A stretch of DNA of 64,000 bases, from contig CM055816.1 of NCBI GenBank assembly GCA_029582265.1, positions 24,329,825 to 24,393,824 of the forward strand, written 5' to 3'. This document shows positions 22,250 through 32,675 of this stretch, one piece after another. The notes beneath the pieces were generated by a model. That model had not been told where the DNA came from, did not search any database, and saw nothing but the letters and a program-made list of their open reading frames with translations. Within the stretch, counting starts at the first letter, position 1. Every line of letters begins with the position of its first letter. The stretch is from Zoroaster sp. YZ-2022 (taxonomy: Eukaryota; Echinodermata; Asteroidea; Forcipulatida; Zoroasteridae). Both the position numbers and the translations under genes were made by a program.

Positions 22250-22690
22250 GGAAATTAGCGGATAAAGGAGGCAGGCAAAGAGGACAAGTGTCCATTCATC
22301 ACTTTGCAATAAATTTACCCTGTACTTTATATATGTGGACCTCTTTTAGGCAGTTTCACCCCTTTTTGCTGTACGATGTCTCATTTTCATTTCAGCTACC
22401 CTGGATCCATCCCTGATTATAAAAGGTGTCTGTACTGTTTGGACTCTTATAGATAATATTGGTCTGTCATCAAAAACAAATTTATTGATTTCATATCTCT
22501 CGTTGACAAATGATTTATATAATATTCGGTAGTTTTATTGTCATTTTGTTTGAGCCAATAACCGTTACAAGCACAGCAATTAATAATACCGAACAAAAAG
22601 AGTAAGAGCTGAAACCTCTCATTATAATACGAGCCAACAGCGGGCGAAAAAACGTAATGAAACACTAAATTGTCCTGTCATCAAAAAGAC
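22250..22690. repeat. Longer dispersed repeat, copy 4
   Basis: Same order as 20285-20760 (AGCGGATAAAGGAGGCAGGC onward), but the stretch between ACCGAACAAAAA and AGTAAGAGCTG is deleted. Confidence 0.8.
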
Positions 22691-22703
22691 AATTATACCC
22701 ATA

Positions 22704-22934
22704 TTAAAGGGACAATATCGTCAGGATCAAACAGGGCATGGAATCGGAGTGCATGCTAGTTTAGATTAACTCATCAGTGACTGAAAATAATACACCACAT
22801 AATAAAGTCATATTATCATTGCTGCTGCATAAATGAGCCAGTAATTTTCAGTCACTTTTTTCATCTTAAACCAGATCACCGATTCAATGCCCTGTTGAAA
22901 GTCTGCTCTGATTGTGACGATACTGTCCCTTTAA
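22704..22934. mobile_element. MITE of the AAAGGGACAGTATCGTCA family, copy C
   Basis: TTAAAGGGACAATATCGTCA at left, GATACTGTCCCTTTAA at right, TTAA on both sides; central GTGACTGAAAATAAT / TTTTCAGTCAC pair kept. Confidence 0.85.
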
Positions 22935-22987
22935 CAAAGAATGTTATTCATATTATAAATACTTCCTCAGTAATTGAGTCTTTAGTT

Positions 22988-23150
22988 TATGTTTCAATTA
23001 AAAGATGTTAAGACGTCTGCAATAGTCAGCATGAGGTCGTGAGTTCGATTCCCACCCGAGTCGCTGATGTATTTGTTTACAGACACTTGGAAAGCAATGA
23101 GTATGCAGTGTTATACACACGTCGGTGTAGGGCAAAATTAAATCAATCTT
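22988..23150 (+). mobile_element. SINE copy, 5'-truncated
   Basis: GTTAAGACGTCTGCAATAGT, a B box GAGTTCGATTCCCACCCGAG, then CACACGTCGGTGTAGGGC. The 5' leader seen in the full copies is absent. Confidence 0.8.
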
Positions 23151-23154
23151 TAAT

Positions 23155-24360
23155 ATATTGTCTAGTAAGATTTCTAAAAAATGTTTTTATTATGACACGA
23201 TTGAAACTCTTTTTGCCGAAAACAGTTCTTCTAACACGTGATTTGAATTATGCAATTTTTACTTGGGGTAAACCCACTGCATTTTGTTAGGGTTTCTACA
23301 GAAACGAGCAGTTCGCATTGTAAACAATGTTGGGTTCTGTGATCTTTTATTTTGAAAATCCTTTATTTGAAAATCTCAAACTTTTAAAATTGAGAAACAT
23401 CTATTATCTTAATTTAGGGAAATTTAGGTTGAAATATATTCATAACTTACTGCTTGCTAGTTTCAATTCTTGGTTTACATTAATTGCTTCTGTTCACTCC
23501 TATGAGACTCGTAGTTCATCAAATGGTGATATTTATGTTAATTTTAGGAGGACAACTCACTCAAAAATAGCCTATTACAGAGTCGTGTTTTGTACGGACT
23601 TAAGATAAGCTGTTTCCCCGACATCTTTTGGCCAAAAACTTAAAAGTAGTATTTTAGAATCTTATAATGTAGATAACCTGATTTTACATCCAGTCTAAAG
23701 CTACATCCAGTCTTAGTCCTGTTTTTGCTTGACTTGTCTTTGTCTTGTATGTATCTCCTGTTAATTGTGTTTTGTTTGTGTTTGGGAAGAGTACAAAAGC
23801 TTTGCTTCCTCATTTTCCCTACACTGTAAGAAATATTGGGCAAACACGGTTGATATGTTGCCCAACACTGGTCAACATATCAACAGGTTACACAGTTGGC
23901 TTACTATTGCCCAATGTTGGAAAAAGAATTGCCAACAGTTGTGGTAAATACTGACAAATTCTGGGAGAAATAACCTTACCCAACCCCATGTTGCCCAGTG
24001 TATACATGTTAACATTATTTAATTTGTTTTGTTTAATTGTTTATTTTGTTTATTTTGTGTTAATTAATTTACAGCTGATAGTTTTGTTGCATCTGTTTTA
24101 ATAATTATATGAATTGGAACAAATAATGTAAATTTATTTCTTAATGATGTTGGCATGAAATAAATGTTTCTAAATAATAATGTTTCTACAAACTTATTAT
24201 TTGATCTGGTGCTGATTGTTACATATCGTTTCGAATTGAACACCGGCGTTTTCTCAGCCTGCCAGCGGCAAGCGTCAGTCCGGGCACCGAGGAACCACGG
24301 AGACCCCGTACAGTCTGGCTACAGTCTGTGAAACTACCCCTTGTGGAAAATATATTAAAA
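23155..24360 (+). pseudogene. Non-LTR retrotransposon 3' end (reverse transcriptase C-terminus + 3' UTR)
   Basis: Translated pieces include TWGKPTAFC, ENLKLLKLRNIYYLNLGKFR, KYIHNLLLASFNSWF and VHSYETRSSSNGDIYVNFRR, typical of the thumb/C-terminal end of non-LTR retrotransposon RT. The frame is broken several times and no palm domain is present. The 3' part (AGTACAAAAGCTTTGCTTCC; ATTGAACACCGGCGTTTTCT) is shared with 50900-51980. A further related segment at 24360-24600 matches 51940-52230. Clade not resolved (Jockey/CR1 group likely). Confidence 0.8.
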
Positions 24361-24604
24361 TTGTTGATTTCGTTATCCCTCTTAATAAATTAAATGTTAA
24401 TTAATTTCTTGTTGAAATAAAAGTTGATCTCATGTCATTAGAAAGACACTTTTCTGCAAATGTATTTCTTGATCTGGTGCTGATGGCTGGCATAGGCCAA
24501 CATATAGTTAACACAAATGTTCTTTATTTCAAATTGAACACCAGCGTTTCCTCACCCTGCCAGCGCGGCAAGAGCCAGTCCGGACACCGGGCTGGGAACA
24601 GTGG

Positions 24605-24776
24605 AGGCTAAGTAAGACTAATTGCGGTGACACCATGTGAAATGCTCAATTGAGTAGTAATTAGTTCTGAAAAGAACTGGAGGTACAACTCGACGTTTCG
24701 ATCAGTATGCTCTGATCGTCCTCAGGAGAATCAGAGCATACTGGTGTCACCGCAATTAGTCTTACTTATCCTCCTC
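24605..24776. repeat. Hairpin element with 33-bp arms
   Basis: TAAGTAAGACTAATTGCGGT (left) and ACCGCAATTAGTCTTACTTA (right) are inverted, about 100 bases apart. Inside, GTATGCTCTGATCGTCC and AATCAGAGCATACTG form a second inverted pair next to CGACGTTTCGATCAG. Confidence 0.8.
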
Positions 24777-25063
24777 ACCATGCAAAGCTACAAGTTTTAC
24801 CTAACACATGTTATGATGAACGACAACATCGTCCCCAGGATTTATGCATACGTCGTACCCACTGCTCAATATACGCAAATATTAGATATCCAAATTGAGC
24901 GATAGACCAATACTGTTGTTGAATTGCGTTAGCTGCAGTGGGGAGGCCGGGACTAGGCCATTTAATTGATTTCATAATTATTTTGGTAAAATCACTCACA
25001 CAAATATTTTATGTGTTAAACAAATTTATATAGAAATTAACATGTACACGTACGTGTCCTGTA

Positions 25064-26571
25064 CAGGGTTCGACCTTAACTTTTTTTTTCACTCGCCGGC
25101 CGGGCTAGTAAACCAAACTTTTCACTAGCCCGCAAGCCTTTTCACTCGCCCGTATGTTTTTTAAATACTTTTAATCAAATCACTGTTTTTTTATAGTAAT
25201 TTAGGCATTTTGCATCAGAACGTGCATTATAAACAACAGTTGTCAGTTACCTTATTATTATGTGCATATTTGTTTCTGAGGCAATACTAATGTTTCTTTA
25301 ATTAATAACGGATTCTATTCTAATAACAGAGGAAAATATCAGGCACATTAGTGTACAGTAATGCTTTTGCTTTAATTCTGAAATGAAGAAGGCTCATTTC
25401 ATATTTTATTTCTAACCAACTGAACACAGCAATAATGAAAACATTAAAAAAAAAAACAGGGCACCAAGGCAATTTTCAAGATTTTCAAAGGGCATCACGG
25501 CAATGATAAAAAAAACGTAAAAGGCACCAAGGCAATCTTTAAAAAAAAAAAAAAAATTAACACACTCCAATTCAGCACATTCCAATAGGACAAAACTTGT
25601 TTCCTTTATCTGTCTCCGTTTGGGTTTTTACATGTAGGCCTACATGAAAACAGTATTGCAACACTTACAGTTTATGTCACCAATTAAATATAAATAAAAA
25701 ACACAATGTTAACCCGAAAAAAACCATCAAGTTTTATGCATTTGGATGTGGCAGTATTCAGTTCACTCTTTTTTTATTTGCTAGTCGGCCCTTTGACAGC
25801 ATGTTGACAGCATGTTGACGACCACCAAATTTGCCAAAAGCCCTGGCCAAGTACGTACGGCCGGTACAGCGACACGACGATCGCGATCGATGCGTACGTC
25901 GATGCTGTATCCGATGCACACGGTACGCACACGCTGCATGCATGTCTAGGTACAATCTCGGCATGTATTATTTACGTTGCATGCGCTCCCACGCCGCTCC
26001 ATGCTATTTTTAGCTGGTACCCACGAATGCCTGGCGTAGTGTTTATGTTGTGGGTACTGTTGACACCAACCAAATTATTAGCAAGGGCCAAGTTCGTACA
26101 ACGACCAAGCAGCCGATATTGCCTGGTAACCGCTATATCATTTTGGTCATGAGTACCAGGTAATTTTGACTATTTTGTTCCCAAATGGTCATTGCGTGAA
26201 CTTGGTCTTAGCAGCGCAGCCACCAGTCGCGCAATCGAGCGTGGCGGCGATGTATTTTTTCCGTGAGAATGTACATGTACATGTACGTAGTAAATAATAT
26301 GTGTAAACAAGTGGGCACAACGGCAATGCAGGGAAAAAGCACAGCAACTCGTTGCCGTGAAAAATGGCATTTTTAAAGGGCATCATGGCAGAGGGTGAGG
26401 GCATTGACGGCAATTGCCGTCGATGCCGTCGTGTAATTTCAGGGCTGATATAGGCCAATCGGTTACAATATTTTGACTCGCCCAGCGGGCTAATGAAGGA
26501 AGGGTTTTGACTCGCCCGCCGCCGTTTTCACTCGCATTTGGCGAGCGGGCGACCGCTAAGGTCGAACCCTG
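25064..26571. mobile_element. hAT-like non-autonomous DNA transposon, 1508 bp
   Basis: Termini CAGGGTTCGACCTTAAC and GCTAAGGTCGAACCCTG are inverted. CTGTA flanks both ends (25059-25063, 26572-26576), and uninterrupted units of the surrounding 82-bp repeat show CTGTA only once, so it is a true 5-bp duplication. CAGGG ends fit hAT; a 5-bp duplication fits the hAT5 type rather than the usual 8-bp one. No transposase ORF. The ends carry repeated CACTCGCCCG motifs. Confidence 0.8.
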
Positions 26572-26572
26572 C

Positions 26573-26775
26573 TGTACAATGTATGTGTGTTATGTACATA
26601 TATGTAAATACAGACAATGACCACTCGTTGGATAGATGTACATGTACGTGTCCTGTACAATGTATATGTGTTATGTACATAATATGTAAATACAGACAAT
26701 GACCACTCGCTTGATATATGTACATGTACGTGTCCTGTACAATGTATGTGTGTTATGTACATGTATGTACCCCAT
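26573..26775. repeat. 82-bp tandem repeat, about 2.5 copies, split by the transposon
   Basis: Unit contains TGTACAATGTATGTGTGTTA, GACAATGACCACTCG and ACATGTACGTGTCC. The piece at 25040-25063 is the severed left part of the same array. Confidence 0.85.
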
Positions 26776-29744
26776 TCGGGGACAGTGCACAGTGTATGCT
26801 GAATTTCTCTGGCCAGAAATCGGTACGGGACGGAGATACCGTACGATGACAGCCTTGGTTAACACTATATAATTGATAAAGATTGGATGTGGATAACAAT
26901 AAATTAAGTGAATGAGTGCATTGATGATGCAGCTGGATTCATTGCTCTTCAAAATAATGGCACCTATGATAGACTGTTTAACAATGGTTTTACAATGTCA
27001 CTAACAATAAGTTTGATACATTTCTTACTAAATAGGAAAATATAACTGTACCGGACTTGCCGGTAAAATAGCGAATCATTTGCAACATTTGGGAAAAAAA
27101 TTACTAATGTTCTCATCACTTTGGACATTAAGATAGAAGTTTAAATATGAAGTTATCTTGACTGAATTGAAAGCATTTTATGTCTGTCACGGTACATTAT
27201 ATCATCAGAAATACATAACACTGAATGAACTTGAGATATTTGTCTTGTTAGTTCACTTAATGAAGTTTTCAAAGCTGGGAATCATGAAAAAGGCTTCGAC
27301 CTTTCAGCGATTACACAAGAATTCCTTTTGTTTTTCGCAAAATTCCGCACTGGCTTTTCTTGGCCGCTGGAAAAGTTGTGCGCATTTTTGTTTGGTCATA
27401 TAGAAAAATATATTTGGTGTTTAAAGTTTGTCTGAATGTAATTGTAATTATAAATGTATGCACTGCACTGAAAATGACACAATATTTGTAAATGTAATCA
27501 TATTAGTATCGTAAACACTGGCCCGTAGACTGGGGATCTGTATTTGAGAATGAACCCCCACCCCCCCAACCCCCACCCCCCGCCTTCCCAGATATGTTGC
27601 ACTTGCTCTGGTGTTAAACCTAAATATACTTTGAAACATCATTGCGACAAATGTGTAATGAGTTCCATTGGAAAAAAAATCTGCAATGTAAGTGTACACG
27701 TTTGCAAATAACACCCGATTACATGATTACTAAAATATAATCTAAAAACTTACTTTATGTGAAGTTATTTGCTCGTACCAAACATCTAGAGAAATTATTC
27801 AGTCTGAGATTCTGTAAAACGTGAGAAATGTATTACAAATTTGGAATGGATCCATTTTCTACATTTGAATACATGCAAACAAATCTGATAACGTGTTCGC
27901 TATTTTCTCGTTAACGACGAGAATAAACTGAAACTTTATTGTATAAACTGAAAATTTATTGTATAAATATCTCTTCATTCTTATAAAGTATGGATGCATT
28001 TATAGACATATTACTAATAGTGTTGTATACAATCTCTTTAAGCCATCCCATCCCTTATTTTCAAACTAGTCTACGGGTCTAAATCATATATGAATGGTGT
28101 GTTTAGCTTTGTTTAGTGGATTTTACTTACTACCGAAAAAGGTTAATACAAAAATGTGAACAAATAACAGACCATGTCAACAAAATATTAATTAAGGTGA
28201 TCGTCCTTGCTCAACCTAATGGATTAGGCCTGACTTGATTTCTGTTATATATTTTATATCCAATAATTGGTTAAATAATTGTCTAATAATAAAAAATAAA
28301 AAATAAATAAAAAAATTGGGTAGGTAGTTCCAATTGCATCTTCCTCCCAGCATATTCACGATGGATATGAACGGTAAAATAATCCCAGTTCAGCCGGACG
28401 GTAATTTTTCCCCAAACGAGATTACAGTGAAAGCAGCATCGTTGTATCTGTATGTGGTGAAAATAAATAAATAAATACAATGAATCAACCCGACCTAATT
28501 TTTCGATTTGAAAGGACTATCACTAGTTTATTATTTATTACATGGTCTTATTAACAATTAATAATAATAAATACTGAAAAAATATGTATATATACAAAAA
28601 CAAAATAAGAGTAATAATACAAAAATTCTTTTACATTCTATCAGCCAGTAATTGTTAGCCAGTGACTCGGGCAAAATGTTGTGAAATTATATCTGTCAGA
28701 ATATCTCTGTCTTAGAAATCTTTATTGAAATCTTTTAAATGAATATTTGAATGTATTTGTAGAATTTACATATATCCTAGTCTCTTGTCAACAATTACAA
28801 TCTGTTGAATTCTTCAGACTTTGAAATGTCCTTGGCGAAGCACCTGTCAATTGATGTGATTTCGAACCTTCTTTTGTTCTCTGATTCACGTGAGTGTACA
28901 TACGAGGAAAGTGACTGATGAAAAACAAAACATAAGCAGTCTGCAGAATTTAAGCTGTCTTTGTTGACAATGGATTTGAATTGTTTACAATTTACTTATT
29001 TTTTTATAATTAAAGTCATTAAAGATATTAATATATTCCATGCTCAAGCGATAATGGTCACTAAAGTAAAACATGTGATTTTAAATGAGAAACCATTATA
29101 AAATAATTATGAATTTATGACGTAATTTCATAAATTCATTAAAATTTTATATAACCATTCTTTAATCCTTATTACCAAACTAAAACTGCATTTCAAAATT
29201 GAAATATATTTTCCAGGTAAACTCACTTTGAGCACGGAATATCAATATTTGAGAACAATCGTTGTAATTAAAAGAAAATTGCCTGTACATAACGCATTGA
29301 TGTTAAATTAGCTGTCAGAGGCCATCCACAATTTCAGACATTTTCAAAGGAGAATAATGGACGTGTTTGGCAATTTTTATCTTGAAAATGCTGAGTACTC
29401 AAATGTCGAAAATGTTGGATAGCCTCAATTAAATTAATACTGTTGAAAAACCTGGTTCGAATCAAGTGCAATAAACTGAGTGATAGGAACCGAATACAAA
29501 TGTTTTCTTTCATTTCTGAGTTTGTGTATTCTAAACTTGACCACGTGACTTGACAGATGAGGACAAACGGCGACAGGAGGTTTACAGAGACTATAGATAA
29601 CTAAACCTCTCTCTGACATTACTGAAGGGACATTTAATATAACATTGCAAAGGGACCCTGTTTAAAAAAAAATATTTTTTCATTTCCAGTATTAAGGCGA
29701 AAATTTAGTGGACCAGAATAAATTTTCACTAAATTTCGACTTGA
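26776..29744. other. 3-kb AT-rich intergenic stretch, no gene seen
   Basis: Only short ORFs without motifs. Low-complexity patches: a C-rich run at 27555-27588 (G-quadruplex potential on the minus strand) and A/T runs at 28289-28318. Confidence 0.55.
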
Positions 29745-30070
29745 TGCTGAATAGGGAGAGGCGTTGGGTGGGGAAGAATGGGGAGGGGTGGAAGGAAGGA
29801 GAAGGGGAGGGGTGGAAGGAAGGGGAAGGGGAGAGGAAAGGGAAGGAAGGGAGTTAGATGGGTAGAGTCCGGGAGGAAGGGAGGGGAGACTTCTGGGGTG
29901 GGGAGAGGAAGGGGACCAAATGCCAAGTTACCAAATAAATATCAAGGGGCATCCTACGTCCCAGCTACTCATTTTGGGGATATTTATTTGCCCTTGATAT
30001 TTATCGGCACGGCATTTCCTCCCCTGCCTCTCTCCCCGCCCACCCCTTCCCTCCTCTCCGACTCCTCACA
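29745..30070. repeat. Purine-rich tract facing a pyrimidine-rich tract
   Basis: 29755-29915 is almost pure G/A (GGGGAGGGGTGGAAGGAAGG and variants) and 30015-30065 is C/T-rich. Between them AAATAAATATCAAGGGGCA and TGCCCTTGATATTTAT form an inverted pair, so the locus can fold back. It ends about 215 bp before the Polinton. Confidence 0.7.
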
Positions 30071-30286
30071 AAAAGAGGGCGCTGTTTAGATTGGGTGAAC
30101 TCTTGCAGTTGCACAAGATTTACCCATTCTGAAAAGCGCCCTCCTATGTCTGCCACACCTCAAAAAAACCAATGGAATTTCAACGTGTTTCCACATGGCC
30201 TGATCATTATCCTTCGTGCCCCAATTTGGAACCAGCAGTGTTGAACCAGTGTTGGATTCCGGCCACGACCTCTTGGGGTGTCGGGG

Positions 30287-30545
30287 AGTAGTAGTACAGA
30301 TGGGGGTCCTGGCGCACCTTACTAAAAAATGATTTTCAAAAATCGTTTTTAGGGGACTTTCCCTAAATGGGGCATATCATTTTTTTAAAGTCGTGACGTC
30401 ATCAAAGTATTGATGACGTCACGAAAGCGTTACCGCCGGTTTTACGCGGTAATACCGCCGGTTTTAAAAAGCTACTTTTAAAATTGAAAAAAATTGAAAA
30501 AATATTATCTAATTTAATGATAAAGATGACGACTAAATATTTATC
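30287..30545 (+). repeat. Polinton left terminal inverted repeat
   Basis: Matches the reverse complement of 45191-45451 with few differences. It includes AGTAGTAGTACAGATGGGGG, a perfect palindromic pair of TGACGTCA sites, two TACCGCCGGTTTTA copies, and the start codon plus first codons of the terminal gene. Identity stops just after TAAATATTTATC. Confidence 0.95.
30392..30423. promoter_or_regulatory. Palindromic double CRE-like site in the left TIR
   Basis: Two 14-base arms, CGTGACGTCATCAA and TTGATGACGTCACG, separated by AGTA. Each arm holds TGACGTCA, the CREB/ATF consensus. The site lies about 95 bases upstream of the ATG of the terminal gene and is kept in both TIRs. Confidence 0.7.
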
Positions 30546-30987
30546 TAAAGCAGAGCTTAAAGAGATTGTAATAAATGAAAATATTAAAATTGAAGTAGGT
30601 AGTGGCAAATATGGAAAACTGACCAGGCTTGATTATTTAACGGCGGTATTAAAATATAAAGATGTATTATTTCCTAAAATAATCGTTCCTTGCGAATGGC
30701 TTTTGGTAGGTAAAACAGACAAGTGTTGTATCGATAGCGTGTGTGGGGGGAGATATTGTGGATTACATCGGGATCGTACAGAGAGTGGTAAGCGTGTTCC
30801 CGTTGCTTGTTTAAAATGTAAAAAAGGTACAAAGACTTTAACTAGCTTTTGCACGAGATGCGCGAGTAAAGTATTAGTAAATCGTTACAATCGTTTAAAA
30901 GTTGAAAAAGGAAAAGCTAGGCGCTCGTTTAATTTAGTGATGAAAGAATTGTTGGAAAGAAATTTCTTTATGGATTATAAATTATAA
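30517..30987 (+). CDS. SAP-like / zinc-binding protein of the Polinton left end
   Basis: 156 residues from the ATG at 30517 (a second ATG three codons on is possible). The start lies inside the TIR, so its first ten residues (MIKMTTKYLSK) equal those of PolB. Residues about 8-50 (YLSKAELKEIV...RLDYLTAVLK) look like a SAP-type helix-hairpin-helix. The rest is cysteine-rich: CCIDSVCGGRYCGLH, then CLKCKKGTKTLTSFCTRC, which could bind two zinc ions. The tail is basic. DNA binding is inferred; I do not know a named function. The gene converges on 31076-31684 across two hairpins. Confidence 0.75.
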   Translation: MIKMTTKYLSKAELKEIVINENIKIEVGSGKYGKLTRLDYLTAVLKYKDVLFPKIIVPCEWLLVGKTDKCCIDSVCGGRYCGLHRDRTESGKRVPVACLKCKKGTKTLTSFCTRCASKVLVNRYNRLKVEKGKARRSFNLVMKELLERNFFMDYKL

Positions 30988-31006
30988 TTATACGGGGGAG
31001 GTCTAT

Positions 31007-31036
31007 CCCGCTCCGCTACTCGCGAAGCGGGTTTTT
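31007..31036. terminator. Hairpin followed by T5 after the left-end gene
   Basis: CCCGCT pairs with AGCGGG across a 13-base loop, then TTTTT. It sits 20 bases past the stop at 30987, between convergent genes. It looks like a hairpin 3'-end signal, as known for some large DNA viruses and virophages; function here is inferred. Confidence 0.45.
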
Positions 31037-31037
31037 G

Positions 31038-31060
31038 ATTACGCTGACGCGAAGCGTAAT
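31038..31060. terminator. Second hairpin between convergent genes
   Basis: ATTACGCT / AGCGTAAT, an 8-bp perfect stem with a 7-base loop, 15 bases before the stop of the minus-strand gene at 31076. Confidence 0.45.
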
Positions 31061-31075
31061 ACGATTTATTTACAC

Positions 31076-31684
31076 TCACTTTAAACTCATAAGTTTTTCT
31101 ATAAGAATTTTTTTTTCTGCATTTACATTATCAGAGTTTACTTCTGTTTTAACCTCTGGCATAGTCGTTGAAACTGGTTTATTACGGATTTTTTCTTTCA
31201 TTTTATAATATTTATCTCGCTCTTCACATACGAGTACGAATTCTTCTTGGCTGATGTAGCCGTCTTGGATGGCTTTACTAACGTGGCTTTCGATCGTGTT
31301 GAGTTTACTCAACGCTAAAATTCCTATTTTATCGTGTTTTTTAGCTTTTTTATATAGTTTATTTTTCGCGTATCTGAGAGCGAACGCTCCTCCGCCCAAC
31401 CCCAAAGCTAAACCTTCTAAAGCGTATCCTATCGGTGACGATACGACGGTGGCGATGCTGGCTATTCCGATGGCTCCTGCTCCCATACAGCCCAATTCAG
31501 CCATTGTTTCTACTATATTACAAGCGTTGATGATTTTATTATATTTTTTATACGTGGTTTCGCGTTCGTTAATTTCGATTCGTAATTCTTTTTGAATGTC
31601 GTCGATTTTTTGCAATCGAAATGATTTAGCATCATTCGTCAAAGGTGGTAAATTTGGATAAAGTACATTCGTTGATTCGCTCAT
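31076..31684 (-). CDS. Conserved Polinton protein with coiled coil and Gly/Ala-rich hydrophobic segment
   Basis: 202 residues. Starts LYPNLPPLTNDAKSFRLQKI, then a charged helical region (DIQKELRIEINERETTYKKY), a Gly/Ala/Ile-rich hydrophobic stretch about residues 64-105 (GAGAIGIASIATVVSSPIGY, ALGLGGGAFAL), then a charged helical C-terminus (SHVSKAIQDGYISQEEFVLV). Proteins with this YP..L..FRLQKI start and glycine-rich core occur widely in invertebrate Polintons; their function is not established. A role in membrane interaction during particle assembly or entry would fit the core, but this is inference. First gene of a minus-strand block with 26 bases to the next. Confidence 0.8.
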   Translation of the reverse strand: MSESTNVLYPNLPPLTNDAKSFRLQKIDDIQKELRIEINERETTYKKYNKIINACNIVETMAELGCMGAGAIGIASIATVVSSPIGYALEGLALGLGGGAFALRYAKNKLYKKAKKHDKIGILALSKLNTIESHVSKAIQDGYISQEEFVLVCEERDKYYKMKEKIRNKPVSTTMPEVKTEVNSDNVNAEKKILIEKLMSLK

Positions 31685-31710
31685 TGTTTTTTTTATTATA
31701 GTAAAAGATT

Positions 31711-32160
31711 TTAATTTAACGGAATATTTCTAATAATTAACTCGTAACAGATTCCTTTATCTAAAGAGCCGAATAGATTTAGAGTTATAAATCGTTTGAT
31801 TTTATGATTGCGAAAATTTGTAACAAAACATAATATACATTCTAAATATCGCGTTTTATTCGTAAATGTAAAATCATCACCAATTAAACTAAAACCCGTT
31901 CCGATCGATTCGTCTAAAGTTGCCACAAAAGAATATTTATTTTTACCCACATTAGTTTTAAAACACCACAAAGAGTACGATGTTATTCCAAGGATATCAA
32001 TATATGGCCCGTTTGTATGCCATCTTAATATAACTTCTCGAGCGCGATGAAAAACGAACTCATCCACGAGTTCGCTAGGTTCGAGGTGCCCACATTTTAC
32101 AGTCGGAGCAAGGCTTTTTGACTCGTTATTCGTGCGACTGGGTCCGTAAATACTCGCCAT
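31711..32160 (-). CDS. MASIYGPSR-family protein 1 (paralogue pair)
   Basis: 149 residues. Begins MASIYGPSRT and ends FGSLDKGICYELIIRNIPLN. The adjacent gene begins MASIYGPSRI and ends FGALNSKICYNIKMKSLPSN, so the two are tandem paralogues with conserved ends and strongly diverged middles. The predicted fold is mainly beta (alternating hydrophobic strands, no membrane segment), which would suit a small capsid-decorating or fibre-like protein; this is inference. ACTATAAAT directly precedes the ATG. Confidence 0.7.
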   Translation of the reverse strand: MASIYGPSRTNNESKSLAPTVKCGHLEPSELVDEFVFHRAREVILRWHTNGPYIDILGITSYSLWCFKTNVGKNKYSFVATLDESIGTGFSLIGDDFTFTNKTRYLECILCFVTNFRNHKIKRFITLNLFGSLDKGICYELIIRNIPLN

Positions 32161-32181
32161 ATTTATAGTATAGCGATATTT

Positions 32182-32673
32182 TTAATTCGACGGTAAACTT
32201 TTCATTTTAATATTATAACAGATTTTAGAGTTTAGCGCGCCAAAAAAGGTTGCTTCTACAAAAACTTTTGAAACATTTCGTATTTTAAAACACATTTCGT
32301 ATCTTAAATGAGACATTTCATTATCGATAAAATAAAAATGATTATTTCCCCCTGGAGAAGGTATATAATAATCACCGACTCGATAATCACGCGTTGCTGA
32401 AAATGAAGTAAAATTATTCATTTTTGTAAAATGTACAAAAAGAGAGCAGTACGTTGGCGTTTTATTAAACATGAAAAAGGGTAGTTTACTCGCGGCCCAC
32501 CATCCGAGTACGACGTTATATTTTTCAACTAGAGGTACAGTTTGTAAAATTTCATCTCTGTTTATATATCCGAAATGTTGATAAATTTCGCTAGACGATG
32601 CTCGTGCAATTTCACCACTTACACTAGAAATTTCACCGCTCGTTATACGACTAGGTCCGTAAATACTCGCCAT
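32182..32673 (-). CDS. MASIYGPSR-family protein 2 (paralogue pair)
   Basis: 163 residues, paralogue of the previous gene. The N-terminal nine residues and the C-terminal FG.L...ICY pattern are shared; the middle (KYNVVLGWWAASKLPFFMFN, RYEMCFKIRNVSKVFVEA) is different. The ATG follows TTGTAAAT and is only two bases from the stop of the penton-like gene upstream, so its promoter must overlap that gene. Function unknown. Confidence 0.7.
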   Translation of the reverse strand: MASIYGPSRITSGEISSVSGEIARASSSEIYQHFGYINRDEILQTVPLVEKYNVVLGWWAASKLPFFMFNKTPTYCSLFVHFTKMNNFTSFSATRDYRVGDYYIPSPGGNNHFYFIDNEMSHLRYEMCFKIRNVSKVFVEATFFGALNSKICYNIKMKSLPSN

Positions 32674-32675
32674 AT

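Noticed and set aside
29778..30089. Gly/Arg-rich ORF
   Set aside because: Translation of a low-complexity purine tract; no homologous pattern.
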